Source of the DNA: Candidatus Altarchaeota archaeon
GTDB lineage: Archaea > SpSt-1190
NCBI GenBank assembly: GCA_018221005.1
Contig: JAAOXW010000035.1
Span: 1-5,469 of the forward strand
Reading direction: 5' to 3'
DNA length: 5,469 bases
Positions 1 to 5,339 of the stretch are shown one piece after another. Position numbers and translations under genes: made by a program. Under the pieces are notes generated by a model. It had not been told where the DNA came from. It saw nothing but the letters and a program-made list of their open reading frames with translations, and searched no databases. Numbering within the stretch: position 1 is the stretch's first letter; each line of letters begins with the position of its first letter.

Positions 1-86
1 ACAGGCATTGCTCTTTTCTTTAGAGTGTCAATTTCGGTTTTTAACTTCTTTAGAGAAGCAACAGGGGGTTTTTCATCAATTGCCAT
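1..86 (-). CDS. Unidentified protein, N-terminal 28 residues (runs off the window)
   Basis: Reading leftward from an ATG at 86-84, the frame stays open to the window edge. It gives a plausible soluble N-terminus that starts MAIDEKPPVAS and continues into a Lys-rich helix. Leu12, Leu15, Ile19 and Leu22 fall on an a/d heptad spacing, which suggests the beginning of a coiled coil. No signal peptide or membrane segment is visible. The start is supported by its position 26 bases from the centre of the palindromic TATA element at 100-124, which leaves essentially no leader. The gene is divergent from the DHH phosphoesterase gene and appears to share its promoter. I do not recognise the family from 28 residues. 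The function is unknown, and a chance open frame remains possible because the visible stretch is short. Confidence 0.55.
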   Translation of the reverse strand, partial: MAIDEKPPVASLKKLKTEIDTLKKRAMP

Positions 87-99
87 TGGATTTATGCCT

Positions 100-124
100 C
101 TGGAAAACTTATATAGTTTTCCAG
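100..124. promoter_or_regulatory. Palindromic bidirectional TATA/BRE promoter element
   Basis: A left arm CTGGAAAACT (100-109) and a right arm AGTTTTCCAG (115-124) are perfect reverse complements, separated by the spacer TATAT (110-114). Each strand therefore reads as a purine-rich BRE-like stretch (GGAAAAC) followed by a TATA box: TTATATAG on plus, CTATATAAG on minus. The centre, base 112, lies 27 bases before the plus-strand ATG at 139 and 26 bases before the minus-strand ATG at 86. Archaeal TATA boxes are normally centred about 26 bases upstream of the transcription start. Both transcripts would then begin at or within a few bases of their start codons and be leaderless. Neither start has a Shine-Dalgarno sequence. 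The palindrome could also be an operator for a dimeric regulator. Confidence 0.75.
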
Positions 125-138
125 TTCCCAGTAGAGCT

Positions 139-1086
139 ATGGTAAAGTTCAAACTTCACTTCCACGCGGACTGTGACGGCATAACGTCAGCGTACTTTGT
201 GTCGCGTGAGCTGGACAGGTTGAATTTTCAATATGCGTTGTACCCTAGTCTTGGAGCTTCTGTTGAACTAAAGGGCAGTAATAATATTTGCCTTGACATT
301 TCTGATGTTAAAACCCAAAGTCCCTTGAACTTTTCTCTAGACCATCACATAACCGAAAAATACCCCCTATTTCACGCCAATTTTCGCCAAGTTGGTTTTG
401 AATGGCCGGTGAGTTTTGATTCCTATCTTTTATTTGGTGACTTGTCTTTGGCTTGGGTTGCTGCAATTGGCATTGCGGCGGATTGGTGTGCCCAAAAAGT
501 CCCGGTCAAGTTTTGGGACACCGTTCGCGAACAGTGGCCACAACTTAAAATTCCAAAGAAAATAGAACAATTACCCCTCATCAAAGGACCCATCGGAAGG
601 ATGGCCAATATGATTGATGCCAGCGTGGCAGTGAATAAACAGAGTGGTGCAATTTATGCACTTCGCGCACTTCAAGAATCAGAAACGCCCGACGATTTCC
701 TTGAGGGGAAAGGGAAGGCAGAAAAGCTAGTGACTCTGCGCGAGAAAATTTTGAAAGAAGTAGCTACTATTTTGGATAAAGAGGAAGTTTTTGACGAATG
801 TGTTTTTCTTAGATTCAATTCACCCTATAATATCAAGAGTTTAGTTGCTGGACATGCTAAGGAAAGAAATCCCGGCAAGGTAATTATTATTGCACAAAAT
901 GAACGCGACAAAATCCGAGTCAGCTTTCGGGGCGGTGACCACCTTGATGTGCTTGTCAAAGAACTGACTGAGGGTATTGGTGGTGGCGGTGGACACCCAC
1001 AAGCTAGTGGCGGATGGATTCATCACTGGCACTGGGAAAAATTCAGAGATAGACTCAATAAGAAACTGCACTGCACTCTAAAATAA
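139..1086 (+). CDS. DHH/DHHA1-family phosphoesterase (RecJ-like nuclease or NrnA-like)
   Basis: This 315-aa protein belongs to the DHH superfamily of Mn-dependent phosphoesterases, which hydrolyse phosphodiester bonds in single-stranded nucleic acid, nanoRNA or cyclic dinucleotides. Visible motifs in order are HADCDG (residues 9-14, metal-binding aspartates 11 and 13), LDISD (52-56), DHH (68-70) and GIAADW with Asp115. After a helical linker, a C-terminal DHHA1 substrate-binding domain carries the Gly-rich signature GGGGGHPQASGG (281-292). All expected metal ligands appear present. The length matches short archaeal stand-alone DHH-DHHA1 proteins and is much shorter than bacterial RecJ. I chose the ATG at 139 because HADCDG must lie near the N-terminus and a TATA box is centred 27 bases upstream. 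An in-frame GTG at 25 would run through the promoter. The 3' end overlaps alaS tail-to-tail. Family assignment is firm, but the substrate cannot be told from sequence. Confidence 0.9.
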   Translation: MVKFKLHFHADCDGITSAYFVSRELDRLNFQYALYPSLGASVELKGSNNICLDISDVKTQSPLNFSLDHHITEKYPLFHANFRQVGFEWPVSFDSYLLFGDLSLAWVAAIGIAADWCAQKVPVKFWDTVREQWPQLKIPKKIEQLPLIKGPIGRMANMIDASVAVNKQSGAIYALRALQESETPDDFLEGKGKAEKLVTLREKILKEVATILDKEEVFDECVFLRFNSPYNIKSLVAGHAKERNPGKVIIIAQNERDKIRVSFRGGDHLDVLVKELTEGIGGGGGHPQASGGWIHHWHWEKFRDRLNKKLHCTLK

Positions 1087-3660
1087 TTTTTTCAAGGCTT
1101 CCTCGGCTTTCTTAGGCTTCCTGCCCCCACCACGGGCCAAAAATTTATTGCCGCCCGCACTCCCACCAAGCTCCTTTGAAACTCGCTTAGCCAATTCGAC
1201 CGCACTTATTTTTCCCTTAGAGACGACGGAAACGCCCCCATCATTATTGATTAGAACAATGGCCTCTGCACCAGATTGGTTTAGCATGGCCTTTGCCACA
1301 TTTTCCATCTGCTTGAACGGCATATCCACCATCGCCCACTTAACTGCACCTACCTTTCCATGGAGTTTCACCTCACCCGTGTCCTTCCCCTTAGTCAATC
1401 TTCGAACTCGGATGGTTAATTTTTTGATGGCCTTTGGCAAATCGTGGCTGTCTGTCTTTGCTTCTTCAGCGGCTTTTTTGAGCAAGGTTTCTGTTTCCCA
1501 AATATGTTCAAGGAATCTCATACCTGCCACCAACTCCAAGCGAACAATTCCATCTTGAATTCGTGTGGCTTTCAATATTTTAATCAAACCAACTTCCCCC
1601 GAATAATCTACATGCGTTCCGCCACATGCCTCTGCATCATGATTGGGCATGTGAATGATGTGTAATTTGGCACCTGGAACTGCACCACCCTGATAAATTC
1701 TGAAACCAAATTTCTGTTCTGCGGCAGTTCGTGGCATCTCCAATTTTCTAATCTTAATGTTTTCCAATACAACTTCATTTGCAATTTTTTCCATCTCACG
1801 AATTTCCTCTTCAGTCACAGGTTTATAGTGTGAAATATCAAGCGTCGCTTTTTTGATAGTTTTATTGGCACCCGCTTGCCAACTATGTATGCCCAGTACT
1901 TTCACTGCGGCTCCATTCACAATATGCACTGCGGTGTGGTGTCTGGCCAAATCCATCCGTCTCTTAACATCAACCTTACCCGTAATTCTGGTTCCTTTGG
2001 CGGGGGCTTCCTTGTCGAGAGTGATTATGTGTGACTTTCCATCTTTTTCCACATTAACTACTCGAGTTGAGCCAGTCTTCCACTCTATGGTTCCAGTATC
2101 GTGGTCTTGTCCCCCCGAGGTTGGATAAAAATTACTTTGGTCAAGTACCATCTGATTGTCCTTACTCCAAAGCACCAGTGCTTCAAATTCATCTTTTGGA
2201 CTTAATTTGTAGTAGAGTGGGAAGGTGGTGGGAAGGCCTCTGTCCGCTCCAACGGCAGCTTTCAGTTTGGCTTTCTTTTTTAGGTTGAGGTAAAAATTAT
2301 CCGGGATTTTTATATCCACCCCCTCGGAGCTTGCAATTTCTGCTACCGTTTCAGGATTCATGCCGTGTGATTCGTAAAGTTCTATAAGCTTTGACTTAAG
2401 CTTACCTTTCTTGATGAAGTCATTCACAAGTTGGCTTCCCCTTACTTTAGTTTCCTCATATCTCTTTTCCTCAAGGTGAACAATGTCATCCACATCGGGA
2501 AGCTCTCTTAAATTTTTGAATCTCTTGCCCAAATACTTGGCGTGTTCTTTTATTAGGCCAGACACATCCAAATCAAATTTATATTTTTTATTAATTGTGA
2601 ATGAGCGCCTCAACAAATTGCGTAGATTGTAGCCCCCACCCACATTACTGGGGATGGCCCCATCGGCCAGTGCAAATGCAAGGGCCCGTGTATGATCTAA
2701 AATGGTGTACAGCCCCTGTAGTGGTTTTATGGTTTCAAACTGTGTAAGAATGTGCTTTGGAATTTTAGCCCCTTCTGAAACATCATAAATTCCGATTTCA
2801 CTCCAGAATTCCCGTTGACCTTCCCAGTCAACTACAATTCCCAAATCCTCCCTGTGTTTTGCGATATTTGGGAAAACCGCTTCATATGCATTTGATTTCC
2901 CCGTCACATACCAGGGAAGCTTTTCTAAACCCCAGCCCGTATCAACGACTTTTCTTTCCATGGGTTTGAAATTTCCATCTGGCGTATCTTCAAATTGCAT
3001 AAAGACGTGATTCACAATTTCCACCCCCCCTGCAAAGGCCTCAACTGATGGTCCAAAATTTCCTCCGCCCGACCACACATCTTCCCGGTAAGTTATATTT
3101 TCAATTGGAATTTTCATTTCTTCAAGTAAGAAGCGAAGTCCAAAACCCACGGTTTCATTCTGCCAATATTCGGGAAGACCAAAGGCATGCTGTCCGCCCA
3201 TGAAAAATTGTGAAAAATGCCTGCCAGTTCTGCCAACATTGTCTAAATCCAGAAATCTGAGGCACGGCTGACTTATTACTAGCGGGTTGCCGGGAGGCTC
3301 TGCAATGCCCTTCAGCACCCATGGCTGAAAATCAGCAATACTTGCAATTACAAAGAAGAGGTCCGGTCTCCACTTGGCTACAATGGGATAGGGTTCCACG
3401 ACTTTATGCCTGTTCTTTTCAAAGAACTTCTCCCACCTTTCAATGGCTTGTAAGAAGTCCCACCCCAAGTCTGCCTTACCTAAGTGAGTATAGCCCCCCT
3501 CGCAAGGGGTGTCCCCACAAGTCTCCTTACCCGTACTCCAGAACCAATTATTGCACTTTGGGCACTTGCGTCTCGAGAAACCATCTTTTTTGAGAGTATC
3601 GAAGTTGTAGTAAGTTTCAGGCTGAGCAGAGAACATTCGTCGGAGCTCAGACTTTTCCAT
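1078..3660 (-). CDS. alaS: Alanyl-tRNA synthetase, archaeal type
   Basis: The 860-aa class II enzyme charges tRNA-Ala with alanine and clears mischarged Ser/Gly-tRNA-Ala in the cytoplasm. The N-terminus has the archaeal four-cysteine segment (Cys33, 36, 48, 53), a likely metal site. The aminoacylation core follows, with DNVGRTGRHFSQFFMGGQHAF (GGQH at 155-158) and motif 3 GGGYNLRNLLRR (341-352). The editing domain has HHTAVH (574-579) and CGGTH (679-683); His575, His579, Cys679 and His683 are the expected zinc ligands. A C-Ala domain with a Gly-rich tail (GGSAGGNKF, ARGGG) ends the protein. The enzyme looks complete and functional. I start it at the ATG at 3660 because the MEKSELRRMFSAQPETYY beginning matches archaeal homologues; an in-frame TTG at 3705 would overlap the upstream gene. 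It lies 23 bases downstream of the 158-aa gene, and its TAG stop lies inside the DHH gene. Confidence 0.98.
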   Translation of the reverse strand: MEKSELRRMFSAQPETYYNFDTLKKDGFSRRKCPKCNNWFWSTGKETCGDTPCEGGYTHLGKADLGWDFLQAIERWEKFFEKNRHKVVEPYPIVAKWRPDLFFVIASIADFQPWVLKGIAEPPGNPLVISQPCLRFLDLDNVGRTGRHFSQFFMGGQHAFGLPEYWQNETVGFGLRFLLEEMKIPIENITYREDVWSGGGNFGPSVEAFAGGVEIVNHVFMQFEDTPDGNFKPMERKVVDTGWGLEKLPWYVTGKSNAYEAVFPNIAKHREDLGIVVDWEGQREFWSEIGIYDVSEGAKIPKHILTQFETIKPLQGLYTILDHTRALAFALADGAIPSNVGGGYNLRNLLRRSFTINKKYKFDLDVSGLIKEHAKYLGKRFKNLRELPDVDDIVHLEEKRYEETKVRGSQLVNDFIKKGKLKSKLIELYESHGMNPETVAEIASSEGVDIKIPDNFYLNLKKKAKLKAAVGADRGLPTTFPLYYKLSPKDEFEALVLWSKDNQMVLDQSNFYPTSGGQDHDTGTIEWKTGSTRVVNVEKDGKSHIITLDKEAPAKGTRITGKVDVKRRMDLARHHTAVHIVNGAAVKVLGIHSWQAGANKTIKKATLDISHYKPVTEEEIREMEKIANEVVLENIKIRKLEMPRTAAEQKFGFRIYQGGAVPGAKLHIIHMPNHDAEACGGTHVDYSGEVGLIKILKATRIQDGIVRLELVAGMRFLEHIWETETLLKKAAEEAKTDSHDLPKAIKKLTIRVRRLTKGKDTGEVKLHGKVGAVKWAMVDMPFKQMENVAKAMLNQSGAEAIVLINNDGGVSVVSKGKISAVELAKRVSKELGGSAGGNKFLARGGGRKPKKAEEALKKLF
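1087..1092 (+). terminator. Possible T-run terminator after the DHH gene
   Basis: Six T residues follow the TAA stop of the DHH gene immediately on the plus strand. Archaeal RNA polymerase commonly terminates at short U-runs without a hairpin, so this could end the DHH transcript inside the antisense 3' end of alaS. The same bases encode Lys and Phe codons at the alaS C-terminus, so the run may be only a coding by-product. Confidence 0.35.
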
Positions 3661-3680
3661 AGAGTCGAAACTTTTGGGCG

Positions 3681-3688
3681 TTATTATG
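3681..3688 (-). promoter_or_regulatory. Weak TATA-like element before alaS
   Basis: On the minus strand this reads CATAATAA, centred about 24-25 bases before the alaS ATG. That is the distance expected for a leaderless archaeal transcript. It overlaps the TAA stop of the upstream 158-aa gene. No Shine-Dalgarno sequence precedes alaS, which makes independent leaderless initiation attractive, but the match to a TATA consensus is imperfect. Confidence 0.35.
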
Positions 3689-4160
3689 CTTTGTGAAGAG
3701 TACAATACTTGTCTTCAAACTGGTTTAGTGCCCTCTCAAGTTCAGTATGCCCCGCTACAATGAGCAGGTCCTTGGCTAGGTCTCGTACAAAACAAGCATA
3801 AGTGCTATTTTTTTGATATAGCCCATGATTCATGGCCCTAACTGTGTCCTGAACTTCTTGGTTAAAGGTCTTGAGGCGCCCAACTGTTCCCATAGCTTTC
3901 CTTTCTCTCAAGAGCATCTCATATTTTTTGAAGTCAATAACCTCGTCACCGCCCCTCGACCAAAGTTTCGCGTCGTCTACAGCATCCTCGAAATCAGTCG
4001 TTTCTCCAGAATATGCCGCACTAATAAGTTCCCTGCGAGCTATTTCTCTCTTTCCAATTCTAACTGCATCTACAAATTCAGGAAGCCCCCCTCCAATATG
4101 GTTTAGAAGTCTGTATCCTTTTTCTCTTTGGGCATCTAGCTCAGCCCCGTCCGGAGTCAT
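3684..4160 (-). CDS. Unrecognised 158-aa soluble, mostly helical protein
   Basis: I do not recognise this protein. It starts at an ATG (4160) as MTPDGAELDAQREKGYRLL and ends at TAA. The composition is rich in charged residues and Ala/Leu, with no signal peptide, no hydrophobic segment long enough to cross a membrane and no Cys cluster, so a cytoplasmic alpha-helical protein is likely. Noticeable elements are the loop HIGGGLPEF (21-29), an acidic stretch around residues 53-63, an amphipathic basic helix about 80-105 and the segment RAMNHGLY (108-115). It is read as a real gene because its frame is fully open, it fits neatly between PRC-barrel and alaS genes on the same strand, and a TATA-like element lies 25 bases upstream. 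Placement next to alaS hints at co-expression, but no role in aminoacylation can be inferred. Confidence 0.8.
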   Translation of the reverse strand: MTPDGAELDAQREKGYRLLNHIGGGLPEFVDAVRIGKREIARRELISAAYSGETTDFEDAVDDAKLWSRGGDEVIDFKKYEMLLRERKAMGTVGRLKTFNQEVQDTVRAMNHGLYQKNSTYACFVRDLAKDLLIVAGHTELERALNQFEDKYCTLHKA

Positions 4161-4181
4161 AAGTGGGTAACCAACCGAACA

Positions 4182-4189
4182 CTAAAAAG
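4182..4189 (-). promoter_or_regulatory. TATA-like element before the 158-aa gene
   Basis: On the minus strand this reads CTTTTTAG, centred about 25-26 bases before the ATG at 4160 and within the 38-base gap after the PRC-barrel gene. The gap has no Shine-Dalgarno sequence. The spacing suits a leaderless transcript, but the box is a poor TATA match and read-through from the PRC-barrel gene is equally possible. Confidence 0.4.
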
Positions 4190-4198
4190 CAATCGGAC

Positions 4199-4486
4199 TT
4201 ACTTGGCCTTTGCTTCCGTCTCGGCTTCCATATTCTTTGGCGTTGGCACTTCCAGTTTGGAATTGGTAATTAAAATATCACCAACCGCCTTAATGGCTCT
4301 ATGTGGCACAATTACTGCCTTAACAGTCGGAACTGTCTTTTTTAGAATACTCTCTGGTGGAATGTTGACCACCCACCCATGGATGGAATATTTACCAATC
4401 ACTACGTCCTGTACTCTGCCAAAAAGATCGCCCTCGTCAGTATAAACTGACTTGCCGTAAGTTTGAGTAATACTCTTTTCTTCCAT
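4199..4486 (-). CDS. Small PRC-barrel domain protein
   Basis: The 95-aa protein is almost entirely one PRC-barrel, a small beta-barrel fold. It shows the typical opening YGKSVYTDEGDLFGRVQDVVIG (about residues 10-31), then GWVVNIP, a hydrophobic strand AVIVPHRAIKAVGDILI (about 58-74) and a short Lys/Glu/Ala-rich tail. The fold is shared by photosynthetic reaction-centre H subunits, RimM and many archaeal stand-alone proteins. In haloarchaea, stand-alone PRC-barrel proteins (CdpB1/CdpB2) work with SepF in FtsZ-based division. No membrane segment or signal peptide is present. The ATG at 4486 is supported by a TATA-like element about 24 bases upstream. It is the first of three same-strand genes leading to alaS. 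A division role here is an inference from relatives; an RNA-processing or other adaptor role is also possible. Confidence 0.85.
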   Translation of the reverse strand: MEEKSITQTYGKSVYTDEGDLFGRVQDVVIGKYSIHGWVVNIPPESILKKTVPTVKAVIVPHRAIKAVGDILITNSKLEVPTPKNMEAETEAKAK

Positions 4487-4504
4487 ACACGCACCACATA
4501 CCGG

Positions 4505-4522
4505 CCTATTTAACTGTTTTCT
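4505..4522 (-). promoter_or_regulatory. BRE/TATA promoter for the PRC-barrel gene
   Basis: On the minus strand this reads GAAAACAG followed by TTAAATAGG, resembling a purine-rich BRE and TATA box. The TATA part (4513-4506) is centred about 24 bases before the ATG at 4486, consistent with a leaderless or very short-leader transcript. It may drive the PRC-barrel gene, the 158-aa gene and alaS together. Confidence 0.55.
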
Positions 4523-4529
4523 CTACTAA

Positions 4530-4545
4530 GGAAAGCTAAAAATAG
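4530..4545 (+). promoter_or_regulatory. BRE/TATA promoter for the FkbM methyltransferase gene
   Basis: The plus strand reads GGAAAGCTAAAAATAG, a purine-rich BRE-like stretch followed by a TATA-like box. The box (4536-4545) is centred about 25-26 bases before the ATG at 4566. It is separate from the minus-strand box at 4505-4522, so this divergent region carries two promoters, unlike the single shared palindrome at 100-124. Confidence 0.6.
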
Positions 4546-4565
4546 TAGTCTTGATTTTTGTCCCT

Positions 4566-5339
4566 ATGACTTCAAAAATCGTACATTCTTTTTGGAGTGC
4601 AGTTCCTTCAACTTTTAGGTCAAGTATCTTTTATTTGGCGGATAGTTTACAGTGGTGGGAGGCCAAAAACAGGGCTAAAAACCTAATGAGAACGTTTGTT
4701 GAGGAAAAGCAACTTGTCTTTGATGTGGGTGCTAATGTCGGCCACATGGCCGATATCTTTTTGTCCATAGGGGCAAGAGTGGTTGCGGTAGAACCCCAGA
4801 AAACCTGCATTAAAAAACTCCAAAAAAAATTTAAAAACAATGTGAATATGACCGTTCTAGCAAACGGAGTTGGCGAAAAAAAAGAAAAGCAAAGGTTGAA
4901 TATTTGTAATGATTCCCATGCCATGTCATCTTTTTTGAAGGAGGATGCACCCTATCGACGAATGGGGGACAGCTTCACTGATGGTTATGATGTCGAAATA
5001 ATTACGTTAGATTCATTGATTGAAAACTTTGGCAAGCCCACCTTTTGTAAGATTGATGTGGAAGGTTTTGAACTTCTTGTTTTGAAAGGGTTGAGTCACA
5101 GGCTTGATGCATTTTCTTTTGAAATTACTGGGAGCAAATTAAATGCCGCCAGAGACTGTGTCGATTACATCGTCTCAAAATGGGATGCCGAGTTTAACTT
5201 TTCATGGGCGACCGACTTCAAATTAAAATCCAAGGCCTGGCTAGGTCCCTCCCACATAATAGCTTATCTTGAAGACTTGCAAAAGAAATTCAAAACAAAA
5301 GACTTGTGGGGCGATATTTATGTCAAGACTATTGCCTGA
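4566..5339 (+). CDS. FkbM-family SAM-dependent methyltransferase
   Basis: The 257-aa protein is a class I Rossmann methyltransferase of the FkbM family, which usually O-methylates sugars or other small molecules and glycan groups. Motif I is VFDVGANVGH (Asp53, Gly55, Gly59; SAM binding), followed by VVAVEPQ with acidic Glu76, expected to bind the SAM ribose. The family signature FCKIDVEGFELLVLKGL falls at about 160-176, with Lys162, Asp164 and Glu166. The region before motif I is helical and carries no obvious signal peptide or transmembrane anchor. The ATG at 4566 is preferred over an in-frame TTG at 4551 because a TATA box lies 25 bases before it. No glycosyltransferase or polysaccharide cluster is visible nearby, so the acceptor is unknown. 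Its TGA stop lies inside the convergent glycosylase gene. Confidence 0.9.
   Translation: MTSKIVHSFWSAVPSTFRSSIFYLADSLQWWEAKNRAKNLMRTFVEEKQLVFDVGANVGHMADIFLSIGARVVAVEPQKTCIKKLQKKFKNNVNMTVLANGVGEKKEKQRLNICNDSHAMSSFLKEDAPYRRMGDSFTDGYDVEIITLDSLIENFGKPTFCKIDVEGFELLVLKGLSHRLDAFSFEITGSKLNAARDCVDYIVSKWDAEFNFSWATDFKLKSKAWLGPSHIIAYLEDLQKKFKTKDLWGDIYVKTIA

Noticed and set aside
25..138. Upstream in-frame GTG extension of the DHH protein by 38 residues
   Set aside because: The extension runs through the palindromic TATA element and the divergent gene start, has no family similarity, and would push the HADCDG motif far from the N-terminus. The ATG at 139 fits better.
1148..2288. Several plus-strand open frames antisense to alaS
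   Set aside because: They have no family features, no promoter pattern and atypical compositions; the minus-strand frame is a complete, well-conserved synthetase.
3500..3513. Small hairpin CCCC-loop-GGGG
   Set aside because: It lies within the cysteine-rich coding segment of alaS, has a four-base stem and no following T-run, and is explained by Pro, Cys and Gly codons.
3661..3705. TTG-initiated 15-residue N-terminal extension of alanyl-tRNA synthetase
   Set aside because: It would overlap the end of the upstream 158-aa gene, and the added residues are outside the usual archaeal AlaRS N-terminus, which the ATG at 3660 reproduces.
3815..3840. HEPN-like Arg...His motif in the 158-aa protein (RAMNH, residues 108-112)
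   Set aside because: The spacing is R-x3-H rather than the R-x4-6-H expected for HEPN RNases, and there is no adjacent nucleotidyltransferase gene to suggest a toxin-antitoxin pair.
3825..4170. Plus-strand open frames of about 93-99 codons antisense to the 158-aa gene
   Set aside because: They overlap each other in different frames, have no TATA element at the proper distance, and the minus-strand gene has a better start, spacing and composition. The weak recognisability of the 158-aa protein leaves slight doubt.
4551..4565. TTG-initiated five-residue extension of the FkbM methyltransferase
   Set aside because: The TATA box at 4536-4545 places the transcription start near 4566, downstream of the TTG.
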